This document shows positions 1-8,314 of a DNA stretch of 64,000 bases, one piece after another. Under the pieces are notes generated by a model, which was given only the letters and a program-made list of their open reading frames with translations, was not told the DNA's origin and ran no database searches. The position numbers and the translations under genes are program-made. Origin of the DNA: Actinoplanes couchii (GTDB lineage Bacteria > Actinomycetota > Actinomycetes > Mycobacteriales > Micromonosporaceae); contig NZ_BOMG01000063.1 in assembly GCF_016862075.1 (NCBI RefSeq), positions 1-64,000 on the forward strand, given 5' to 3'. How positions within the stretch are numbered: the stretch's first letter is position 1; each line of letters begins with the position of its first letter.

Positions 1-56
1 TGACCGGCCGGTTCTGAAATCCGAAATGTCCCCCGAAGATCCCCGAGGAGAGTTCG

Positions 57-1517
57 ATGCGTAAACCTAGAGCGCTGGCCCTGGCCGCGGCGGTGTTGAC
101 CGCCACCGGGGCGCTCACTGTCACCTTCGTGTCCAGTGGCGGCAAGGGCAGCGCCGATGCTGCCACCGGTCTGGACCAGTATGTGCCGATCGAGCAGGTG
201 CGTCCGAATGTGGTCACCCCAGAGCCTCGGGAGGGGGCGTCGACCGGCCGGTTCACGGTGGACTGCGGCACCAACCGGAACCGGAAGTTCAGCCCGGACA
301 ACCCGGTGGCGCAGCCCGGTATCAAGAACGGCGCCGAACACCTGCACGACTTCGTCGGCAACCTGGCGATCACCGCTTTCTCGTCGGACGAGGAGTTGGC
401 CGCCTCCCGCACCACCTGCCGTAACGGCGACCGGTCGTCATATTTCTGGCCGGTCGTCCGGATCGACCGGAGCGTCCGCCCGAAGGCCGAGGTCCAGCAG
501 GCCCTGTCCCGGACCCGGCCGGTGGTGGTCTGCCCCTCGGTCCGGGATCGGCTGCCGGCGACCCCGACCCACGCCCAGAAGAAGATCCTGACCGAAACCC
601 ACGCCCAGAAGAAGATCCTGACCGAATTGGATCGCCTGCACGCCGCCGCGGACAAGCGGATGGCCGCCAGCGCGGGCCGGATCGACACCGCCCTCAACAA
701 GCGGGTCCTGGACGGCTTGCGGGAGAGCCGATCCCGGTTGATCAAGCAACTGGGAAGCACGGGAGACCGGATGCTGATCTCGCTGATCGACTGCGACATC
801 AGCTACGACGGCATGCACGCCGCGATGCACAGCCACACGCCGAGCAAGGCCCCGAGCAAGGCCCCGAGCAAGGTCCCGAGCGAGGCCCCGAGCGAGGCCC
901 CGAGCACTGCCCCGAGCACTGCCCCGAGCACTGCCCCGAGCGCGCTGCCGGACCCGGAGGGCAGGGACTTCGAGCTTCCGGGCAACACCGGCGGCATCGT
1001 ACGACCGGCAAAGATCTTGATCGAATATCGTGGCAACCCGACCACGACTGTCGTCCCGATGCCGAGGTTCCTGCGCGCCCTGACCGGTGACGCCAAGCCG
1101 ACGAGCCGTGGCCCGGCGAATGCCCGCGCAGCCTGGTCGTGCAGTGGTTTCGCCGACCGGATCACCGACCGTTACCCGATCTACCCGCAGGGCAGCCGGG
1201 TCCAGCGGGTGCACGATTTCCCGGGCTGCTGGGACGGCGTGAACACCGACAGCGACAACCACCGCAAGCACGTGGCCTTCGCGGATCCGAAGACCGGCGC
1301 CTGCCCGCAGGGTTTCGTGGCGATCCCCCAACTGCGGATCACCATCTCCTACGACATCCCGCGCGAGGCCCAGCGCCGGGGACAGTACGCCCTGGATTCG
1401 TTCCCGGAAGAGAACCACAACCCGTTCTCGGACCACGACGACTTCGTCAACGTCAACTCGACCCGGACCATGCAGCGGATCGCCGCCTGCATCAACAAGA
1501 ACCGGCAGTGCGCCTGA
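57..1517 (+). CDS. Secreted DUF1996-domain protein
   Basis: 486 aa with an N-terminal signal peptide or anchor (about residues 1-35); RBS gaggag lies at about 45-50. The conserved DUF1996 pieces are visible: a GAEHLHDFVGN motif near residue 93, WPVVR, then FPGCWDG, DNHRKHVAF and a C-terminal NHNPFSDHDDFVN segment. DUF1996 is known from fungal and actinobacterial secreted proteins and has no settled function. Between the two halves sits a charged helical insert (about residues 165-250) and a Pro-Ser-rich linker of nine 12-bp units (about 262-297). A 10-residue tandem duplication (171-190) and tandem copies of the 3' end suggest recent slippage. The gene is followed 134 bp later by the GH85 gene, which has its own promoter, so they are probably separate units. 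Confidence 0.85.
   Translation: MRKPRALALAAAVLTATGALTVTFVSSGGKGSADAATGLDQYVPIEQVRPNVVTPEPREGASTGRFTVDCGTNRNRKFSPDNPVAQPGIKNGAEHLHDFVGNLAITAFSSDEELAASRTTCRNGDRSSYFWPVVRIDRSVRPKAEVQQALSRTRPVVVCPSVRDRLPATPTHAQKKILTETHAQKKILTELDRLHAAADKRMAASAGRIDTALNKRVLDGLRESRSRLIKQLGSTGDRMLISLIDCDISYDGMHAAMHSHTPSKAPSKAPSKVPSEAPSEAPSTAPSTAPSTAPSALPDPEGRDFELPGNTGGIVRPAKILIEYRGNPTTTVVPMPRFLRALTGDAKPTSRGPANARAAWSCSGFADRITDRYPIYPQGSRVQRVHDFPGCWDGVNTDSDNHRKHVAFADPKTGACPQGFVAIPQLRITISYDIPREAQRRGQYALDSFPEENHNPFSDHDDFVNVNSTRTMQRIAACINKNRQCA
567..626 (+). repeat. Perfect 30-bp tandem duplication inside the DUF1996 gene
   Basis: Two identical 30-bp units, 567-596 and 597-626, begin acccacgcccagaag and keep the reading frame. 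They encode THAQKKILTE twice. Perfect identity implies a recent duplication. Confidence 0.95.
841..948 (+). repeat. 12-bp coding repeats (Pro-Ser-rich linker)
   Basis: Nine 12-bp units of the form ccgagcNNNgNc encode APSK/APSE/APST repeats, a flexible extracellular linker in the DUF1996 protein. The units vary in blocks (three K, two E, three T types), as expected from stepwise duplication. Confidence 0.9.
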
Positions 1518-1582
1518 CAAGGGGCAAGAACCGGCAGTGCGCCTGACAAGGGGCAAGAACCGGCAGTACGCCTGACAAGAGA
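1496..1582 (+). repeat. Three 29-bp tandem copies of the DUF1996 3' end including its stop codon
   Basis: Units 1496-1524, 1525-1553 and 1554-1582 begin caagaaccggcagt. The first contains the last codons (NRQCA) and the TGA stop; the next two are downstream copies, the third with a few changes. The duplication therefore lies outside the reading frame after the first stop. Confidence 0.95.
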
Positions 1583-1590
1583 TAAGAACC

Positions 1591-1619
1591 TTGTACACAT
1601 AGGCGGTTTTGCCTACGCT
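1591..1619 (+). promoter_or_regulatory. Promoter of the GH85-lacI unit
   Basis: A -35 like TTGTAC (1591-1596) and a -10 TACGCT (1614-1619) are separated by 17 bp, the ideal spacing. The predicted transcription start near 1626 lies inside the palindromic operator. The RBS ggagg (1641-1645) is 6 bp before the GTG start at 1652. Confidence 0.65.
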
Positions 1620-1631
1620 AAAGCGCATTAG
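1618..1631. promoter_or_regulatory. LacI-family operator 1
   Basis: The 14-bp sequence ctaaagcgcattag is a near-perfect palindrome with a central CG, the hallmark of LacI-family sites. It covers the end of the -10 box and the predicted start site, a repressing position. It differs by one base from the site before the GH38 gene at 5328. Confidence 0.8.
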
Positions 1632-1651
1632 CTACCCGCCGGAGGTGCCTG

Positions 1652-4243
1652 GTGCCACGTCAGCGCAAGAGAGCGGCGGTCGCTGCGGCCGCCGCTCTCG
1701 TTCTTCTCGCCGCATCCCCTTCGCCCGCCGGGGCGACCGACACCCTGCCCTGGACGGGCGCCGCCGCGAAGGGTGCCAACCAGCCGTTCCAGCACGGTTA
1801 CACCGCCGCTGACCTGCTGCGATGGACCCCGCAGTCGGACCTGTTCGGTGACCTGACCCGCTCCCGGGTGCCGTTGCAGCCACGGGTCGCCCCGATCGCG
1901 GCGACCCAGGCCAACCCGGCCCTGGACCCGTCGGTGGAGAATCTGACGCTGGCCGGTGATTACGGGAACGCGTTCTTCGAGAGTTACCAGTACAACAACG
2001 AGTTCTCGGCGTACCTTTTCAACTTCTGGCAGTACACCGACTATTACGCGTCCTGGCACGGCATGCCGACCCAGGGTGTGCCGGAGTCGATGTACGACCC
2101 GAACCTGGACTGGCGGGAGAAGTGGTTCGAGTTCGGCATGCTGAACCTGCCGAACGCCGCCTACACCAACGCCGCCCACAAGAACGGCGTGAAGTCGCTC
2201 GGCACGATCTTCCTGTCCGAGAACGATCGGGGCACCCAGACCTACACCGAGCTGTTGAAGCAGGATGCGAACGGCGACTACCCGGTGGCCCGCAAGCTGA
2301 TCGAGCTGGCCAAGTGGTACGGGTTCGACGGCTACTTCATCAATCAGGAGGAGCCGTCGGTCGCGCCCGCCGACATCCCCCGGTACAAGCGGTTCCTGAA
2401 GATCATCAAGGACGCCGGCCTGTACGTGCAGTTCTACGACTCGGTGCACAACACCACCGGTGCCCGGGTCTACCAGAACGAGTTCACCGCCAGCAACAGC
2501 CCGTTCGTCCGGGATCCGCAGATCGGCGACGTCAGCGACTCGATGTTCCTCAACTACTGGTGGAGCCGATCGAAACTGGCCGCGTCGGCAACCCACGCCA
2601 AGTCGCTCGGACTGGACCCGCACAAGGCCGTGTTCGCCGGGCTCGAGGCCGGAATGTATCAGTTCAACCAGCCGTACAACCTGGACGACAACGCGGGCGC
2701 CAACTCGATCGCGACCCTCGGGGCCGACTTCGTGCACGCCGACATGGCCGGCAAGGAGGACGACGCCAACCAGTGGAAGGCGTACGACCGGGAACGCCGC
2801 TGGTGGACCGGCAGCTCGACCGGCGGCGCCCAGGACGCGGGCACCTGGAAGGGCATCAAGTCCTACGTCGCCGAGCGCTCGTCGATCAGCGGCCCGGTCT
2901 TCGACACCACGTTCAACACCGGGCACGGCCTGGAGTACGTGGAACGAGGAGCCCTGTCCAGCACCCGCGAATGGTCGAACATCAACGTCCAGGATCACCC
3001 GGTCACGTGGCAGTGGAACCACACCGGCTCGCTGGGTGTCGACTACGACTACGGCACCCGGAGCACCAAGCCGGACCGTTTCACGTACCAGCAGATCGGT
3101 GCCTATCAGGGCGGCAGCTCCCTGGTGCTGAGCGGCAATCTGACCGGTGACGACTACCTCAAGCTGTACCGCACCGACCTGGACGTGACCGCGAAGTCGA
3201 AGCTGGACGTCGTCTACCGCAAGGTGTCCGCCACCGACTCCTCCCAGCTCAAGGCCGCGGTGACGTTCGCCGACGCGCCGACCACGGTCGTCCAGTTGCC
3301 GATCACCGGTTCGGGCGTTCAGACCAGCGGCTGGACCACCGCATCGCTGGATCTGGGGGCGTACAAGAATCGGAAGATCGCCACCATCGGCCTGGTCGTG
3401 GCCGGTTCCGGCATCAGCGGCTACCAGCTGAACGTCGGCCGGATCACGGTCTCCGACGGCGCCGACCACACCCCGGGGAAACCGTCCGGCTTCCACCTGG
3501 ACGCGGCTCTGACCGGCACCGACGAGCTGGAACTCGGCTGGAACCTGGCGCCCTACCAGGACGTCGCCGAGTACGCGGTCTACGACGGCACCGAATACCT
3601 CGGCGGCATCTACGACGACGTGCTCTACGTCAAGCGCTTCACCGCTGCCAAGGGCACGCTGCGGCTGATCGCGATCGGTCACGACGGCAGTGTCAGCGCT
3701 CCGGCCGAACTGCCCTACGACTTCACCACCGGCCCCGGCGACGTGACGGCCACCGCGTCCGGCAGCAAGGTGACGGTGAAGTGGCAGAACCCGGCCCGGA
3801 ACTTCACGGTCCAGGGGAAACCGGTGCCGGACGGGTCGACCTCGACCGTGCTGACCGGGCAGCCGGTCAAGGGTGGCCACTTCAAGGTCACGGTGGCCCC
3901 GGCCGCCGGGACGCCGGTCTCCTACCGCGGTGAGCACGCCGACACCGTGATCGAGCCGTACCCCGCGTCGCTCGTCACGATCAGCGGGAACCGGTTCACG
4001 TTCCACACCCCGGCCACCGCGGACTGGTACAAGCTCTACGTCGAGGAGGACGGGGTGGCCAAGACGTTCGCCACCACCTACTCGTCGGGGGCCAAGCCGT
4101 ACATCATCCGCGGGCGCACCACCTCGGCGGCGCTGACCGTCACGATGGCCTCGGCCACGTCCCGGGTCACCGTCACGATCGAGGACTACGCCGGAAACAG
4201 GGCCACCACTGTCGTACGCGGTACGGTAAGTAACCTTCCCTGA
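1652..4243 (+). CDS. Secreted GH85 endo-beta-N-acetylglucosaminidase
   Basis: 863 aa; GTG start chosen for the RBS ggagg 6 bp upstream. The signal peptide ends around residue 28. The GH85 catalytic domain (about 70-460) contains GFDGYFINQEE with N231 and E233, matching the Asn and general-acid Glu used for substrate-assisted cleavage in this family, and a downstream YDS motif. GH85 enzymes cut between the two core GlcNAc residues of N-glycans, releasing high-mannose or hybrid glycans from glycoproteins outside the cell. The C-terminal 400 residues are beta-rich and include an Fn3-like section (about 605-700), probably for binding. It is transcribed with the LacI gene 20 bp downstream and carries LacI operator 1 over its promoter. 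Confidence 0.9.
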   Translation: MPRQRKRAAVAAAAALVLLAASPSPAGATDTLPWTGAAAKGANQPFQHGYTAADLLRWTPQSDLFGDLTRSRVPLQPRVAPIAATQANPALDPSVENLTLAGDYGNAFFESYQYNNEFSAYLFNFWQYTDYYASWHGMPTQGVPESMYDPNLDWREKWFEFGMLNLPNAAYTNAAHKNGVKSLGTIFLSENDRGTQTYTELLKQDANGDYPVARKLIELAKWYGFDGYFINQEEPSVAPADIPRYKRFLKIIKDAGLYVQFYDSVHNTTGARVYQNEFTASNSPFVRDPQIGDVSDSMFLNYWWSRSKLAASATHAKSLGLDPHKAVFAGLEAGMYQFNQPYNLDDNAGANSIATLGADFVHADMAGKEDDANQWKAYDRERRWWTGSSTGGAQDAGTWKGIKSYVAERSSISGPVFDTTFNTGHGLEYVERGALSSTREWSNINVQDHPVTWQWNHTGSLGVDYDYGTRSTKPDRFTYQQIGAYQGGSSLVLSGNLTGDDYLKLYRTDLDVTAKSKLDVVYRKVSATDSSQLKAAVTFADAPTTVVQLPITGSGVQTSGWTTASLDLGAYKNRKIATIGLVVAGSGISGYQLNVGRITVSDGADHTPGKPSGFHLDAALTGTDELELGWNLAPYQDVAEYAVYDGTEYLGGIYDDVLYVKRFTAAKGTLRLIAIGHDGSVSAPAELPYDFTTGPGDVTATASGSKVTVKWQNPARNFTVQGKPVPDGSTSTVLTGQPVKGGHFKVTVAPAAGTPVSYRGEHADTVIEPYPASLVTISGNRFTFHTPATADWYKLYVEEDGVAKTFATTYSSGAKPYIIRGRTTSAALTVTMASATSRVTVTIEDYAGNRATTVVRGTVSNLP

Positions 4244-4263
4244 GCCGAAGCGAACGAGGATGC

Positions 4264-5283
4264 ATGCCGCCGCGCCGTACCCGTCCGACCCTGAAGGACC
4301 TCGCCACCCGGCTGGGGATCTCGGAATCGGCGGCCTCGTTCGCCCTTAACAACCGTCCGGGGGTCTCCGAGGAGACCCGCCGGCGGGTCCTCGCCCTGGC
4401 CAAGGAGCTGCAGTGGGCCCCGCACCACGCGGCCCGCAACCTGGCCGGCATCACGTCCATGACGGTGGGTTTTGTTCTCACCCGGGACGTGCAGGAGTTC
4501 GGGATGGAGAGCTTCTACCTGCGGTTGCTGACCGGCGCCCAGTCGGTGCTCAGCGACCGCGGGTACGGCCTGCTCTTCCAGATGACCCGCTCGGTCGACG
4601 AGGAGCTGGCGGTGCTGCGCCGGTGGAGCGAGGAGCGCCGGGTCGAGGGTGTGATCATCAGCGACCTGCGCCGGGGCGATCCACGACCGGCGTTCCTGGC
4701 CGAGCTGGGCCTGCCGGCGGTGCTGGCCGGCGGGCCCGACCCGAAGAAGCTGCTGCCCTGCGTGATGGTCGACGACGCCGAGGCGATGCGGCTGATCGTC
4801 GATCACCTCCACCAAACCGGACACCGGCGATTGGCGTACGTCAGCGGGCCCGGTGATCTTCTCCATGTGCACCGGCGGATCGCGGCGTTCAAACAGGCGG
4901 CGGCGGGCAGCCTGGCGACGCCGGGTGTGGTCGGCACCGACTACAGCGACGAGCAGGGCGTGGCAGCGACGCGGCAGCTGATCGATGCTTCCGAGCGCCC
5001 GGACGCGGTGGTGTTCGACAACGAAGTCCTGGCAGTAGCGGGAGTTCGGGCGCTGCGCAGTGCTGGGCTGTCGGTGCCGGCGGACGTGTCGGTGGTCAGC
5101 TGCGAGGACTCGGCGATCTGCATGGCGCTGCAGCCGTCGCTGACCGCGGTGCAGCGCGATCCGACCGTTTTCGGCGAGGCGGTGGCCCGTAAGTTGCTGC
5201 GTCTGGTGCACGACGAACCCGAGCCCGCGGTCGAGGCGCAGCAGCCCACGATCGTGATCCGGGAGAGCACCCGGCAGCGCTGA
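4264..5283 (+). CDS. LacI-family transcriptional regulator
   Basis: 339 aa. The N-terminal HTH reads TLKDLATRLGISESAASFALN, followed by the hinge helix HHAARNLAG and a periplasmic-binding-protein-like sensor domain (about 60-335). It sits 20 bp after GH85 and immediately before GH38, flanked by two almost identical palindromic operators (1618 and 5328). It most likely represses both units and is released by a mannose-containing glycan or breakdown product; the ligand is inferred only from the neighbours. RBS cgagga is at 4255-4260. Confidence 0.92.
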   Translation: MPPRRTRPTLKDLATRLGISESAASFALNNRPGVSEETRRRVLALAKELQWAPHHAARNLAGITSMTVGFVLTRDVQEFGMESFYLRLLTGAQSVLSDRGYGLLFQMTRSVDEELAVLRRWSEERRVEGVIISDLRRGDPRPAFLAELGLPAVLAGGPDPKKLLPCVMVDDAEAMRLIVDHLHQTGHRRLAYVSGPGDLLHVHRRIAAFKQAAAGSLATPGVVGTDYSDEQGVAATRQLIDASERPDAVVFDNEVLAVAGVRALRSAGLSVPADVSVVSCEDSAICMALQPSLTAVQRDPTVFGEAVARKLLRLVHDEPEPAVEAQQPTIVIRESTRQR

Positions 5284-5315
5284 CATCTCCGTGTCGCAGC
5301 TGGCGTAACGACCCG

Positions 5316-5342
5316 TTGACTACGGAACTAAAGCGCTTTAGT
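5316..5342 (+). promoter_or_regulatory. Promoter of the GH38-ABC-GH5-GH3 operon, possibly leaderless
   Basis: A strong -35, TTGACT (5316-5321), is followed by a weaker -10-like TTTAGT (5337-5342, 15-bp spacing) overlapping the operator. A start near 5349-5351 would coincide with the ATG of the GH38 gene, which has no visible Shine-Dalgarno sequence, so the mRNA may be leaderless. Confidence 0.45.
5328..5341. promoter_or_regulatory. LacI-family operator 2
   Basis: ctaaagcgctttag is a perfect 14-bp palindrome, 10 bp before the GH38 start codon and between the -35 and the expected transcription start. It matches operator 1 at 13 of 14 positions. Confidence 0.85.
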
Positions 5343-5350
5343 GTTCGGCC

Positions 5351-8311
5351 ATGCACCTGAACCCGTCACACGTCGTGGCTCGCCTGCAGCGGGTGGTCCG
5401 GGACCGGATCCGCCCCCGCCTGCACACCCCGCTCGCCGAGGTGACCATCGATGCCTGGCGCGTCGACGGGGACGGCGAACCGGTGCCGGCCGCCCGGGCG
5501 ATCGAGCACGGCGACTTCCAGCCGTTCACCGTCGGCGACACCTGGGCGCCCGCCTGGGGCACCACCTGGCTGCGCGTTCAGGGGCAGGTCCCGGCGAGCG
5601 AGCTGCCCGTCGAGCTGGTCCTCGACCTCGGCTGGTTCGACCACTCGGTCGGCGGGCACGCCGAAGGCCTCGCCTACCGGCCGGACGGCGTCGCGGTGAA
5701 AGCGCTGCACCCGCGCAACGGCTGGGTCCGGCTCACCGGCCCCGGCGCCGCCCCCGGGGTGCTCGCCGACGACGGCAGCTTCACCCTCTACGTCGAGGCC
5801 GCCGCGAACCCGCTGCTCCTGGGCCTGCCGCCGTTCATCGAGACGCACCTGGGGGAGAAACCGGGACTCGGCGAGCCGGAGCCGTACAAGCTGGTGTCCG
5901 CCGGTCTTTGCGCCTTTGATCCGGAAATCTTCGCGCTGCTGCGTGACCTGGAGGCGACCGGCGATCTGCTGCCGCACCTCAGCACCGACGAACCCCGTTA
6001 CTGGCGGGTGCTCACCGCTGTGGAAGCCGCCCTCGACGCGCCCACCGTCGCCGGGGCGCGGGCAGCGCTCGCCGACGCCCTGGCCCGGCCGGCGCACGCG
6101 ACCGCGCACCGGATGACAGCGGTCGGGCACGCGCACATCGACTCGGCGTGGCTGTGGCCGCTGCGGGAGACCCGGCGCAAGGTGGCCCGCACGCTCACCA
6201 ACGTGCTGACGCTGATGGAGACCGATCCCGATCTGATTTACGCGATGTCGTCGGCGCAGCAGTTCGCCTGGGTCGAGCAGGACCACCCGGAGCTGTTCGA
6301 GCGGGTCAAGCAGCGGGTCGCCGAGGGCCGGATCGTGCCGGTCGGCGGCATGTGGGTGGAGTCCGACGCGGTCATGCCCGGAGGAGAGGCCCTGGTCCGG
6401 CAGATCACCTACGGCAAGCGGTACTTCATGGACACTTTCGGACACGAGAGTGAAGTCGTCTGGCTGCCGGACAGCTTCGGGTACTCCGGGGCGTGGCCGC
6501 AGATCGCCCGTCAAGCCGGGTACCGCTGGTTCCTCACCCAGAAGATCTCCTGGAACGACACCACCACCTTCCCGCACCACACCTTCCAATGGGAGGGCAT
6601 CGACGGGACACGGATCCTCACGCACTTCCCGCCGGCCGACACCTATGCCGCGGAGGTCACCTCCGCTGAGCTCAAGCACGCCGTTTCCAATTTCCGGGAC
6701 AAGGCCATTTCCAGCCATTCACTACTGCTTTTCGGGTACGGGGACGGCGGTGGCGGACCCAACCGGGAAATGGTGGCTCGCGCCCATCGGTTCGCGGATC
6801 TCGAAGGCGCTGCCCGGGTGGAACTCGGCCGTCCCGAGGAGTTCTTCACCGCCGCTGAGGCCGAGTTGGGTGACGCCGCTCCGGTGTGGGCGGGGGAGCT
6901 GTACCTCGAACTGCACCGGGGGACGCTCACCTCGCAAGTGGCGATGAAGCAGGGGAATCGGAGGTCCGAGGCGCTGCTGCGCACGGTCGAGTATCTGGCC
7001 ACTGTCGCCGCTGTTCGGGACGGGGTGCCGTATCCCTACAAGCAGTTGGACGAGGCGTGGAAGACGGTGCTCCTGCACCAGTTCCATGACATCCTGCCGG
7101 GCTCGTCGATCTCCTGGGTGCATCGGGAGGCTCGGGAGAGGTACCGAAACCTGGAAGTTGATCTGAAGGGTCTGCTGCCGGTGGGTCGCGGCGAGCCGGG
7201 CAAGATCAGCGGTTGGTCGGTGGCTCGCGAGGGGGATTGGGCCAAGCCTGCCGGAAATATCCTTGATAACGGGATTCTTCGGGTCGAGGTTGATGGCGGC
7301 GGGCGCGTCAGCAGCCTTGTTGATCTCCGCGACGGGCGCCAGTTGAACGTCGGAGACCTGGGCGTGCTGAGGCTTTATCGGGATGAGCCGGTGCGCTGGG
7401 ACGCCTGGGACCTGGATCGGCACGTCCTCCGCAACGAGACTTCGTTGCCGCAGCCGACGGTGACAGCCACGTCGGACGCCATCACTGTCACCACTAAAAC
7501 CGGCAAATCCACGTTTATCGTGAAATATCGGCTGAGGGAGGGGGTGGCCGCCGCGGCCGCGAACGGGGCGGCGGCTGGCGGGGCGGCGGCGAGCGGGGCG
7601 GCTGGCACGGCGGCGGCGCAGCTCGACATCACCGTTGATGTTGACTGGCAGGAGACTGAGCATCTGCTCAAGCTTTCGCTTCCGGTGGCGGTGCGTACTC
7701 TGCGGGCGAAATACGAGACGCAGTTCGGGTCGATCGAGCGGCCCACACACGAGAACACCCTGGCCGACGAGGCGCAGTACGAAGTCTGTTCGCACCGGTG
7801 GGTGCACGTCGCTGAACCCGGGCTCGGTGTCGGTGTCGTCAACGACTCGACCTACGGGTGCGACGTCCGCCGGATTCCCGGTGGCACCGACATCCGGCCG
7901 ACGCTGCTGCGTGCCCCGAGGTTCCCGGATCCGGACACCGACCGGGGGCGGCACACGTTCCGGTTCGCGGTGGTGGCCGGCGACGAGACCGTGACCCGGG
8001 CCGCCGCCGACGACCTGAACGCGCCCTGGCTCGAAGCGCTCGCCGACGTCGAGCCGCTGCTCGGGCTGGAGATCGAATCCGGTCACGCCGTCATCGACTG
8101 GATCAAGCTCGCCGACGACCGCAGCGGCGACGTGATCGCCCGCGTCCACGAGACCCGCGGCGGCCGGGCCGTCGCCCGTCTCACCAGTACCTTCCCAGCC
8201 TCGATCGTCGAGACCGACCTGCTGGAACGCCCCCTCGAAGCCACCGGGGACCGGCTGATCCTCGGCCCGTTCCAGATCACCACTCTGCGCCTTTCCCCCA
8301 TCAAGGAGTGA
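5351..8311 (+). CDS. GH38 alpha-mannosidase (cytoplasmic)
   Basis: 986 aa without a signal peptide. The metal-binding motif GHAHIDSAWLW (near residue 258) and LPDSFGYSG with nucleophile D374 are intact, as is the C-terminal beta-sandwich region. GH38 enzymes remove alpha-linked mannose; here the substrate would be imported high-mannose glycan released by GH85. It heads an operon with the ABC importer, GH5 and GH3 genes (3 bp to the next gene). Oddities: no Shine-Dalgarno, operator touching the start, and a low-complexity Ala/Gly stretch of about 25 residues (about 731-758) in the C-terminal half that looks like a repeat expansion in a loop. Confidence 0.92.
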   Translation: MHLNPSHVVARLQRVVRDRIRPRLHTPLAEVTIDAWRVDGDGEPVPAARAIEHGDFQPFTVGDTWAPAWGTTWLRVQGQVPASELPVELVLDLGWFDHSVGGHAEGLAYRPDGVAVKALHPRNGWVRLTGPGAAPGVLADDGSFTLYVEAAANPLLLGLPPFIETHLGEKPGLGEPEPYKLVSAGLCAFDPEIFALLRDLEATGDLLPHLSTDEPRYWRVLTAVEAALDAPTVAGARAALADALARPAHATAHRMTAVGHAHIDSAWLWPLRETRRKVARTLTNVLTLMETDPDLIYAMSSAQQFAWVEQDHPELFERVKQRVAEGRIVPVGGMWVESDAVMPGGEALVRQITYGKRYFMDTFGHESEVVWLPDSFGYSGAWPQIARQAGYRWFLTQKISWNDTTTFPHHTFQWEGIDGTRILTHFPPADTYAAEVTSAELKHAVSNFRDKAISSHSLLLFGYGDGGGGPNREMVARAHRFADLEGAARVELGRPEEFFTAAEAELGDAAPVWAGELYLELHRGTLTSQVAMKQGNRRSEALLRTVEYLATVAAVRDGVPYPYKQLDEAWKTVLLHQFHDILPGSSISWVHREARERYRNLEVDLKGLLPVGRGEPGKISGWSVAREGDWAKPAGNILDNGILRVEVDGGGRVSSLVDLRDGRQLNVGDLGVLRLYRDEPVRWDAWDLDRHVLRNETSLPQPTVTATSDAITVTTKTGKSTFIVKYRLREGVAAAAANGAAAGGAAASGAAGTAAAQLDITVDVDWQETEHLLKLSLPVAVRTLRAKYETQFGSIERPTHENTLADEAQYEVCSHRWVHVAEPGLGVGVVNDSTYGCDVRRIPGGTDIRPTLLRAPRFPDPDTDRGRHTFRFAVVAGDETVTRAAADDLNAPWLEALADVEPLLGLEIESGHAVIDWIKLADDRSGDVIARVHETRGGRAVARLTSTFPASIVETDLLERPLEATGDRLILGPFQITTLRLSPIKE

Positions 8312-8314
8312 TCG

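Noticed and set aside
841..948. Possible CRISPR-like repeat array
   Set aside because: 12-bp units without spacers that encode a linker in frame.
1628..4006. 792-codon antisense frame over GH85
   Set aside because: No recognisable motif, no start signals, and exact overlap with a clear glycosidase.
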